DNA of 64,000 nt from Lineus longissimus (taxonomy: Eukaryota; Nemertea; Pilidiophora; Heteronemertea; Lineidae): positions 11,964,501 through 12,028,500 of the forward strand of contig NC_088320.1 in assembly GCF_910592395.1 (NCBI RefSeq). The letters are read 5' to 3'. Position 1 is the stretch's first letter; every line of letters begins with the position of its first letter. The position numbers were made by a program, and so were the translations under genes. This document shows positions 47,590 through 57,100 of the stretch, in pieces. Below the pieces are notes generated by a model. The model did no database searches. It saw only the letters and a program-made list of their open reading frames with translations, and was not told the origin of the DNA.

Positions 47590-48438
47590 TTTGAGACAAT
47601 CTCACTAGATTTCAAAACAATGGTTCCGTCCAGATCAGGTTACCGTAACTTAATGGTAGTAAGTTGTGCAGCAACTTGTTTTATTGTCTGTGTGCCCCTA
47701 AAGAATTTAGAGGCAGCGACAATAGCTGAAGTTCTCATTCAGCGTGTTCTGTGTGCTTTTGGTATTCCCGAAGTCATTATCTGTGATGCAGCGACATCAT
47801 TGACCGGCAAGATCATTACTCTGTTGTGTGAAACTCTTATCATCTCTCAGAAAATCATTTCAGTCGGGAATCACGGCTCTCTTCATGTTGAGCGTCAAAT
47901 TCAGTCAGTTGCCAATTTGATCAAGGTGAATCTCAGCCGATATGGACAAGATTGGGCTCGCTATTACAGTGTTGCTCAGTATTCATTCAACTGATTCTGC
48001 TCCAGTTACCTCGGTGGTCATTGCCCATTCTACCTTTTCTTCTTGCGTGAACCCACAGACATTACCGGACTAAATTTCAAACCAGTCTTGGGATTGTCAC
48101 ACTCGCAATCTGAGTATATTGAACATCTGAAAGACATATTTCAGAATGTCTCTAAGCTAATGTTACAGCTGCAAGATCATCAACAACAAACTCAGAATCA
48201 GAAGGTTGCTCAAAAGCTTCATAAGTGTCAGGTTTATGAACAAGGTCAACTGGTTTATCTGCATAAACCATCCAGCTCCTCCTTGACTGCAAACGCAAAG
48301 AAATTCACTGCGTCTTGGGTAGGTCCTTTTGTCATTCATCAGGTTCTTGATCGCACCCACTACATCTTGTCAGACTTGGAAGGTAGAATTTTGAAGGATG
48401 TTGTTAAAACCAGCATTCTTGAAAGCTACGGATCATGA
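47590..48438 (+). pseudogene. Integrase of the gypsy element
   Basis: The core starts upstream of MVPSRSGYRNLMVV with ISLDF, supplying the first D. The second is in VIICDAATSL and the E in NHGSLHVERQ, so the DDE triad is recognisable. The frame stops at 47994 and resumes in another frame (48043-48438). The C-terminus has a GPF/Y module (WVGPFVIHQVLDRTHYIL). No chromodomain seen. Confidence 0.78.
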
Positions 48439-48985
48439 AAACATCAGCAATTTGCAAAAATTGCGACAGGCTTTGAGGTTCAATGAGAACACTGAGGTCA
48501 AGTCGACAAACTGTACTACTGAGTACAACTTCATAGATGAGCTTGGTCAACAGCTCCCCTCCGCTCAGGATTGTGAAATGATATTCTATGCTAAGGCAAA
48601 TCCTTTGGATTTGGAGTCTTATGCGGAATGTTTGGAACACAACAATGGTTTTGCTGCGCCGTGCAAACTCTCTGATCAGCAACAACAAACATTGTTAAAG
48701 GTCTTAGAAAATGCCCCATCTTCTGAAGCTGTGTATACTGTTGAAAGAGCTAGGTTCAAAGGAGCCAACATACAGCTCTTATTGTCTGTCCCATTGCGTG
48801 ACAAGCCATACAGATTTTGGTGGGATCCGCAGTGTGGTATCAACTGCCCACAAGTAGTTGAAGCCATCCTGGATCCAGACAATCGAGTCAGATGTCTTGG
48901 ATCGCCTCAAAACTTGATCAAGCACCTGTATTCTTTGCAAGTGATACACTATTTACAACGGTGCATACAAGTATTCGTATGGTAG
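48398..48985 (+). CDS. Extra ORF downstream of integrase, unknown function
   Basis: Frame of 195 residues overlapping the integrase end by about 40 bases in another frame, without an early ATG in that frame. It could be a pol extension reached by frameshift or an out-of-phase third ORF. It contains LPSAQDCEMIFYAKANPLDL and LRDKPYRFWWDPQCGINCP. No signal peptide, membrane span or envelope-like feature is visible, and I do not recognise a family. Confidence 0.45.
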   Translation: MLLKPAFLKATDHENISNLQKLRQALRFNENTEVKSTNCTTEYNFIDELGQQLPSAQDCEMIFYAKANPLDLESYAECLEHNNGFAAPCKLSDQQQQTLLKVLENAPSSEAVYTVERARFKGANIQLLLSVPLRDKPYRFWWDPQCGINCPQVVEAILDPDNRVRCLGSPQNLIKHLYSLQVIHYLQRCIQVFVW

Positions 48986-49269
48986 AGAAACCATGCATGT
49001 GTATAATCTTCAAGGTATTCATATCGGTGAGAAAACCATCAGGTTTTTGTTAGTTTTCATGTAGACTTTTTGAAGTCATTAGTGATGTATAAATTTGCCT
49101 TTTGTGGTTATAGGGTTGTTCTTCTTCCACAATTGTGTGCGAGCAGTGCTCATTATTCAGAGTTCAGTACAAAAAAGTAGTTTTATTAGTGAACAATGGA
49201 GTCATAACTTTTCAAGTCAATGCCTTGATACCTGTGCGTATACAAAGCTTTGCTCGGTCATAAATGAGG

Positions 49270-49756
49270 CCAAAAGGGTTATTGTCGTCCTGGGTGATGC
49301 ACAATATCACCCAGCCTCTATCTGGGTGATGCATAACATCACCCAGGGTGATGTTATGCAATCGTTTCGCTATTGGTGACAGGGTTGTCGAATCGGCGGA
49401 CGTGGAAATGTTCATGGCCAAAAAAAAAATGGCGGCCGTTCATCTGGTTCACCAGCGCGACTTGAAACATCATTTGGCAGCTATTCCCGAAGTCGAAAGG
49501 GCATCTTTAGTTGCCAAAGGACGGGAAATCAAACAAAAATATGTGCGTTTAACAAATAAACATGAGAAAGGTGCCGAGGATTTATTCGCTGTGCGCGGTC
49601 GTTTACGGTATATAGCAGAAGTACCATGCTACGATTTGACAACCTCGTCACCAATCGCGAAACGAATGAACAATATCACCCAGGGTGATGTTATGCATCG
49701 CCAGATAGAGCCTGGGTGATATTGTGCATCACCCAGGACGACAACAACCCCTTCAG
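49270..49756. mobile_element. 487-bp long-TIR element inside the gypsy copy
   Basis: The ends are inverted copies over at least 50 bases (left GGGTTATTGTCGTCCTGGG, right CCCAGGACGACAACAACCCC). Internal CACCCAGGGTGATGTTATGC motifs and a second inverted segment (GTTTCGCTATTGGTGACAGG) extend the symmetry to about 120 bases. CATAAATGAGG (11 bases) flanks both sides (49259-49269, 49757-49767), consistent with a Mutator-like target duplication. The middle has a frame reading KKKMAAVHLVHQRDLKHHL and AVRGRLRYIAEVPCYDL, possibly captured exon sequence. Confidence 0.82.
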
Positions 49757-49769
49757 CATAAATGAGGAT

Positions 49770-50729
49770 CGAAAGTACACACAGGTGTGCTCCAACTACT
49801 GAATAAAAATATCATAATTACCTCATTAAAAATAAATGGCCAATTTTTAATGGTAATTTGAGTACGTAGCATCATATCGCCTCACTATAAAGCGTGTTTG
49901 TGGATTTGTGAGTATTAGTGTGTAATATTTTTGGAGCATAGTGTTTTGGTATTTTTTTCATTGCATTATTTGGGCCAAGTCCCAAAAATTCTGTCTAACA
50001 ATGCACTCAATGTTGTTTCTAGGATTCAGTTCCAGGAAAGTCATGTGATGTCAATATTGACATTCCTTAAAGTACATTGTGTACATAGCCATAGCCACCA
50101 TACATTTGTACACAGTCACTATGGTTACACTGATGCATAGACATTAGAATGACAGTGCATTCTTTGATAATCATTGTTGTTGTTCTCGCGCAGAACTGTG
50201 TTTAAAATTAAACTTTGTGCAATTATTGGTGAATTTGTACAAACTTTTGAGAAGTTTTTAGTAGAAATTTCTCATCTTTCGGCAATGTCTGTTGTCAAAT
50301 TTTTTCTTTCAATTTTTTTTTAACAACTTTTTTTTTGGAACAAGGCCAATCCTTTTAAGATTACAGTAGTGATACTAAGCCCTGCATAACTAACAATTTC
50401 ATTTCAGGCCAGCTGTGCTCGCTTTCTTGTGCTTTTGTGTCTACTATCTCGATGTATTCGGATGACCAGTTTAATTATGTTCCACTGTGGAACTGCATTC
50501 TCTGACTCTGTTAAACTTAGTTGACATTAGCTCAGCATCTTAAACGTTATTACTTAAACTATCAAGCACGGTATCCCTGTTTCCGATTATCTGTAATAAC
50601 GCTTTGGAAGTTTGAATGCCTCAGTGGTCGGAATGTATAAACACTTCTGAAGATTTTAAAACAACTTGTTCTTGCTTTAAGTCTAAACTATTATTGTCTT
50701 AATCAAGTCCGTAATTTGAACAAGAGGGA
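49770..50729. other. Non-coding 3' part of the gypsy element
   Basis: AT-rich, many T-runs, no protein recognised. It ends with the polypurine tract before the 3' LTR. Confidence 0.4.
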
Positions 50730-51021
50730 TGTTATGTATAGTTTAGACCCCTCCATCAGGAGCCTCGGCATTAGGACCCTCCGTCACGTGACCACGTGGA
50801 AGGACGCTAGTCAAGGTATAAACTGGGTCAAGCCATCAGAAGTGCGCGGACCTCCGTCTGTATAGGCCACGCTTGAGTTTCCCTTGAGTTTCGGAGTTAT
50901 CTTGCTGTTCATCCAACCTTTGCCGTGAAGTGCACCGCTGTTAGGATTCTTGTGGTGAATAAACTATATAAAAGAATGTGATTCGTCAGCTCCATTTATG
51001 ATGTACGATCCCAACATGACA
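50730..51021 (+). repeat. 3' LTR of the gypsy element
   Basis: 292 bases, TGTTATGTATAG...CCCAACATGACA. The first roughly 150 bases are clearly similar to the 5' LTR, with many substitutions. The rest, apart from GAATAAACT and the last 20 bases, is largely different. LTRs of one insertion start identical, so this belongs to another subfamily. Confidence 0.88.
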
Positions 51022-52330
51022 ATATAAAGAAATCTACGTGACTGTCATTTAATCCTGATGACAAGTTTTTGTTGCAGTTAATTCACAATAATCATGCAGC
51101 AAATGGTAAATATGTGTCATTGATATTCTCGTTAGTGTCGTAAAAATATCTCAGCGCAATCCATTGCTTATTTGCCGCAATTGGGAAATTTACACAGTAG
51201 TTATAACCAAAGGTCAAGAACGAGAATTCAACCCAGAGGCTTGGATTGCTCTTCATATGATCACCAGAAGCAAAATAAAAAATTATGTGTTCATCATCAT
51301 ATGCTAATGAGAAAATGACACATGATAGCGAGTGACGTCATCGATATTTATGTAAATTGTCATTAACTAATCACAGAGCTTTTATTTTTAGATGTGTCCA
51401 GGGATTAATAAGAGGACCACCGGAAGTGGGGAGCTCATTGACCCCCTGGAAAAAGAGGTTGGCTTCTTAGCACCTCATCATGCCTGTACATACAATTAAT
51501 AGCATACATTATCCTCAAATACCTCGAAGATTGGACATACATCAGAGAGGGCAATGTTTCCCCTATTACACCGTCATCTAGCCCATGGATGACTTGGTAA
51601 AGGGCAGTACATAGTAGGACACCGAGAGGACAATGTTGATTGTTCCCCTATCAATGTTCCGAGTATCATCCTAATTGCTTTAGTTGTGGCGTTAGGACAT
51701 ATTATCTCAGAATGGACATTGTTTCGCCGGTCATCATTATGTGCGACTGTGCATAGCTTGGTTCTTACATTTGGACATGCCTCCGAGAGGACAATATTTC
51801 CCCTAGGATGATGTTTCCCCTATACATCGCCATACGGTTCTTTGGATGACTTGGTAGTGACGTTTGGACATCCTTCAGATGAGGGAAACATTGTCGGCTG
51901 CCCAGTCGCCTCCTCTTCGACATAAGTAGTTTCCATCAACAAATTGCACAAAAAATTCAAAATTCAAAATCTGAAAGCAGTGTTGACGTTTCATCTTTTG
52001 AGGACAAAGTCACAACCAAAATGGAGGAATACATTCACTTCCAACTCCTTGTCCAATCTGTAAAGTCCTTTAAAGCTTCCAGAATTTAGGTGGAGACTTA
52101 TGTACAAATTCCTGTTCATGCAAGAGACATTTCCGTTTCAAACAAACAAGATAAAACTAATGAACAAGGAACAAAATATGATATATCAAACGAATTAATT
52201 TTATTCATTTATCAAGATAAGATGATTATGGCGAGGTTATACAATGTATGTAATACACCCTCCCAAGAAATAGTGTGGCTTTTAGGTTTCACATGAGGCC
52301 AGTTCCAAAACCAAAAACATGCTGAGATCA
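51022..52330. other. No gene seen; degenerate short repeats
   Basis: At 51530-51900 a degenerate word of the type GAGAGGACAATGTTTCCCCTA occurs about five times, sometimes with TTGGACAT before it. 51950-51975 has ATTCAAAATTCAAAATC. Open frames are short and unrecognised. Confidence 0.4.
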
Positions 52331-52334
52331 CTGG

Positions 52335-52590
52335 GCTACTAAGGTATAATTTCCAATGAGAGGTACACGGGAAGCGTGCAGTCACAGTGGAAGAGCGTCC
52401 GAAGGTGATGGGGGTCGAAGGTTGGCCGGTACCACTCGGTACTTTCAACTGGCCCGAAATGTCCAAAAGCAGTGCGGATTGTGTGCTCCTTGGTTTCTAC
52501 AGAAGGTTTCTGGATTAGGCTGGGTGATGAATGTAAAGTGCTTTGAGGCAGTACAGTATAAAAGTGCTATATAAGAACAAGCATTAAATT
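52335..52590 (+). repeat. SINE or LINE 3' tail
   Basis: Ends GTAAAGTGCTTTGAGGCAGT followed by AAAAGTGCTATATAAG and an AT-rich tail, the conserved 3' end shared by CR1/L2-type LINEs and SINEs that use them. Upstream part unrecognised. Confidence 0.55.
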
Positions 52591-52876
52591 TTTATTTTTA
52601 CAATGTACAGTCTAGCTCATATTAATATCAACACCTAGTCAATTATATTGCCGAGTACCATCAATCCAGATCCAGCCCTACTTGCAACTCAACTTGGTCA
52701 ATTATACTCAGTGAGTAATATCTGTCATGTTTGCATCAGACATTATTAGCACAACTTGTCTTTGGCCCTACCTGTCTTCGGCCTGGTATTAGTCATGTGT
52801 TTTATGTAGTTGTGGTTACCGATACGCCCCTCCGTGAATAAAAGTACCGTTGTATACCAATGATTAAATTCGTCTT

Positions 52877-53322
52877 TGGTTAAATCCTGAACGGTTATCC
52901 TGCTCGTGTGTGTCTGAATAGCATTCCGCGAAGATGACGTCACTGCAGCTGCTGCCCTCTATTTCCCCATCGCTGAATTACAGGCAATGTCGGACAAACA
53001 TGCGGTTTCGTAATGGATTCAGGCTTTCTAACTAGGGCAGTTAGATTCAATCTGGCACATGTCCGAGTGTTGGAAATACTACACAATTGTTCTGAATATT
53101 TCTCTCTCTAACTCTATGGTATCATTCATGCTAAAACAATGCAGGGTCAAAGATAATTGACTTTGAAATAAGCTCAAATGCGTAGAAATAAGTGTCGATG
53201 TCCGACTGTCACGTGACTAAAACGTCATCAATATCTTATGCAAATGACCTTGTGAGCTATAAATAGTAACTTCGCGGTTAAATCCTGAACGGTTATCCTG
53301 CTCGTGAGTATCTGAATTGAAG
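52877..53322. repeat. Pair of about 40-bp direct repeats
   Basis: GGTTAAATCCTGAACGGTTATCCTGCTCGTG followed by GT or AG, then (T)ATCTGAAT or GTCTGAAT, occurs at about 52877-52920 and 53277-53320. These could be the ends of solo LTR-like units (a GAATAAAAG lies upstream of the first). Not resolved further. Confidence 0.5.
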
Positions 53323-53393
53323 AACTCAACAATATCAATCAAGATCCAGCCAAATGTCCACATCCAAATGTTTTTTGTTGAGATTCGACCCTT

Positions 53394-53399
53394 TTTATT
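53394..53399 (-). terminator. Polyadenylation signal of the PD-(D/E)XK-like gene
   Basis: AATAAA on the minus strand, 67 bases after the stop codon at 53466-53468. Confidence 0.55.
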
Positions 53400-53465
53400 T
53401 TCAACACCACTTCACAAATACCATGAAATGGCCCTATACCTATTTCGATCTTGCTGCATTTATAT

Positions 53466-54148
53466 CTAGCCTGCAAAACATTTCAGTCTGAAATTCATGA
53501 GTCTATATAACCAGCAGCACAATGACTTCAAACTCTGTACATTGAAGTGTAAATTTTCCAAACTAATAAGGGAACTACTCATTTGATATACCGAGAATAT
53601 GTCATCATGTTTCCTTATAAGGATTAGATGCCAACCCTTTTTAGAAATCAAAAGACCAAAAGAAGAATTTTGAAAATGCATCTGTGTTAACATTTGATGA
53701 ATGCACTGAATCCTAGAGCTATAATCAGCAACTTGCTTGCACTCTACATTAAGAATGAAAAAGCCTGGATAGTGATGCAAATACCAGATATGATCGGGAA
53801 CAATTCCATGAATTTCTGAAGGACAAACGGATGGATCCTCAGAATCAATCGAGGACCATGCTGCTGATGTCCTGCGGCGCTGCACGCTAACGACAGAAAC
53901 CTCATCATTTTCCCATGTGTCAACATCATCGGGTTCAACAAACTGGACTCTACCATTTGTGTATGAATAATTCACTGGACTCTCATGCGTCACTACAGTA
54001 TCAGTGATTCCTTCATGAATTTGAATGCTATTCAGCATTTTCTCAATGAACTTCTTGGCTTCTCCATTACTCATCATGGTAACTAACGCACGCTCCAGGC
54101 TCTGAGCCATAATGTACAGGTCACTGTGTATCCCATCGTTACCGCCAG
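53466..54148 (-). CDS. Last coding exon with the PD...ECK motif
   Basis: Acceptor TTTTTCCCCACAG at 54149. 227 codons including the TAG stop. It starts with two bases completing a codon split from the previous exon, then GGNDGIHSDLYIMAQ. This is the most protein-like exon of the gene. Confidence 0.65.
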
Positions 54149-57100
54149 CTGTGGGGAAAAAGAAAAAGGGAGATTCAACGTTTGCACATCATACACTAGT
54201 TGCAAATGAAATGAAACAGCCAGGGGCCATTGTGCTCACCGTCTAGATATTTGGTGGTCAGGAATTCATCCAGGTTAAGAAACATGCTGCATGTATAGTA
54301 TATAGGTCAAAGCGAAGTCAGTATGACATGTGATGTAATCTTGCTTGGAGTACCTACCATAAAAAAATCATCCAAAACAAGTCACAAATAAGCGAGATAT
54401 TGCACTTTTTACTTTTTTAAGTTTTGGCCTTCTGGTGGCCAAGTCGAGAATCAGATCGGATCAAAATTCAGAGGTAACATGACATAGGGAGTCATGTGTA
54501 CCTAATTTCAAGTTCATAGCTTTAGCGGTTAAGAAACGTGCCATAGTTACACTCAAACGGCCAATTTACACTATTTGACCTCTGTGACCCTGAAAATAAG
54601 GTCAAATCAAGACCCGTAGGATATGTGAGGTATCCTTGCTAGGAAAACATACCATAAAAATATCATCGAAAATGAGATAGTAATAAGCGAGATATTGAAC
54701 TTTTTACCCTTCTTTTAGTTTTAGCCCCCTGGTGGCAAAATCGAGAATCAGATCGGACTGAAATTCGGTGTCAGCGGTTATGTGACGTAAGGAGTCATGT
54801 GAAACAAATATCAAGTTAAGTGTCAGTCCATGATACCACCATGCAGAGGGTGGCAAGGTGGGGGTCAACCGTTTTTAACGAGATTAGGTATGCAAGATCC
54901 TTCCACTAAGACATCATTACACAGCAATTGATGACTCTCAAAAATCACTAGCAACCGAGTTAGGGGCAGGCCTAGTTAGGGGGCTTGTTTTAGCTTTTTT
55001 CCCCCTATTTTTTGTGTATTTTTGGGTCAATGTTGGGCACTCCTGCAGAGACTAAAAAAATAGCTGGATTTCCCCCCTTTGTATGATGGAAGTATTTGAT
55101 GAGATCTTCCATTCTGCAACAGGTCATTGAGTAACACTTCATACTTTGGTCGTGCTAGGCCTAGTAATTATGCATACCTAGGGGCAATGCTTAGGAAGAT
55201 CTCTCTATCGACGCTCAAATCTCCAACACTGCAGGTCTTTGAATGCTGTGGCTTGCACATGATAAAGGCAATGATACCTACTTTCAAAATCAGAAATAAA
55301 ATTTCCGGCCGCTTTTACTGTTTTCCCAGGATAAACCAAGGAAAAAGTGCTATTTTCCACCAAAATGACACTCATTAGCTAGTGCTGCCACCTAGTGTAC
55401 ACTTGATGAATTATAAAATAAATGCATAATGAACACATAATTTATGCTTGGTGCTGGCCATGAGGATTAGTAGTTACTGTCAACCACCATGATCACCCCC
55501 CCCCTCCCATGCCTAGGCCTACTAACCTATTTTAAGTAGGCCTACCGGTAAATAATTCCACTTGCATTTTTCCCCCAAAAAAAGAACAAGCTCATCACTA
55601 CAAATTTGCCCTTGATGAAAGCCCTTTGGGGAATTGGGCCCCATAGGTCCTGAAATGCTGATTTGAATTTCAAATAACATTTCGGCCTTGGCCTACCTGA
55701 TGGCAACGTAATTGAATAAGCTACATGTAGCCTTCTTACAGTCCGAAAACCTAAAGAAACCCCCCTGTTGGTGAGGATGCTAATGTTGACCCATTCATTA
55801 GCCTGTGTCATGCTGCCAGAGCATGTTGTAAGGGTTGGACCCCCCCCCCCCCATGGCTAAGGCACCTGAAGGGCATGTGGTATGACCTACTAATACATCT
55901 TTATCAACCCATGCAGGGATCATCCTGTTCCTAAGAACCTTGCAGAAGTGCTCTCACATACTAGTAACACCTTCCATTGCTAAGGAGCCAATTGACCAAA
56001 GGTGCAGTTCCTACTGTAATTACTGTTTGATGAGGACAACCCTGCAGTTGGCTGCACCGTCAGAGTACTGCTATTGGAAGTTTTTAGCTCCTTGGTTGGC
56101 GGTGAAATGTTCTCCTGGAGTTGCTCTAGCATTGGCTAAATTGTACATATACATGTACTGGAATGGAGACATGAACTGAGTTACGGTACTGTCCAGTCCC
56201 TAAAGAGAGATCACAACTTTCCACATGCTACACTTGTACCTGTCTGCAGAGGACAGTGCTGCCACCTAAGAAGCAGGGACACTTTTTTTTACAAATGGGT
56301 GATTTATTTACAAGCTAATATATAAGGAGATCATATCATTTTTAAGCCATACATTTGCTGCACATGATCAAACATCATAAAGTGAAAATCCTTAGTGCCC
56401 GTGGAATGACAATATGAATGAACAATTTGTGAATACTTACTATACACGAACATGTACGAAAGTACCCAGAGGCTGAACCATCATGGGACTTTAAAGCCGT
56501 GTTCACACTAAAGCCGTTTTCCATTAAATCATTCAAAATGCTCCCTCACCCAACGGTAAAAACGCTCCTATACTATTCACACTGCCCTGTATCATTTTAA
56601 AACTCGGGGATAACCATTCATACCGGCATTGTTATATCAATAGGGCAGTTATCCTGGCACCAGTGATTTTCAATAAACATAACAGTACTCAAGTTGCCAA
56701 TGCCATGAAAGGGATGTGTACATGATCAGTTGCGTAAGCCTGGCGGTTAGGGTTCTACCTGTATTGCAGTGCTACACTGTTGGGACTTACATCAATTAAA
56801 CCAGAACTGTGGGAGGAAAACGCTTAAATTGGCGATTTAGCCCCGAGTATTTTCAATCGTTGTAGGCCTTGTGTATCAATAGCTACATATCGTTATAACT
56901 CGCTGGAACGTTCCTATATCGTTTTAAAGCTCTAGTGTGAACACAGCTTAAGACTTGTTTCATTGATGGAACGATGCACTAAAATGTTAACCAGCATAAT
57001 TTACCTCCGCTCTAGCCAGAAATGAAAGGTCATAACCGGCCCTTTCCTAACATCCTGCTACAAAACTTTGTGTATGTCTGACAAATGGTTCTCGAATTAC

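Larger units (their letters stand above)
43609..51021 (+). mobile_element. Defective Ty3/gypsy LTR retrotransposon
   Basis: The order is 5' LTR, PBS-like site, gag-like ORF, protease, partial reverse transcriptase, integrase, an extra ORF, a polypurine tract (AACAAGAGGGA at about 50719-50729) and 3' LTR. The flanks show no target duplication (TTTAG before, ATATA after). The gag zinc knuckle is frameshifted, the RT palm and RNase H are missing, and a 487-bp DNA element sits inside. It cannot transpose by itself. Confidence 0.88.

Noticed and set aside
48398-48985. Envelope-like third gene of the gypsy element
   Set aside because: No signal peptide, furin site, fusion segment or membrane anchor is visible; described only as an unknown ORF.
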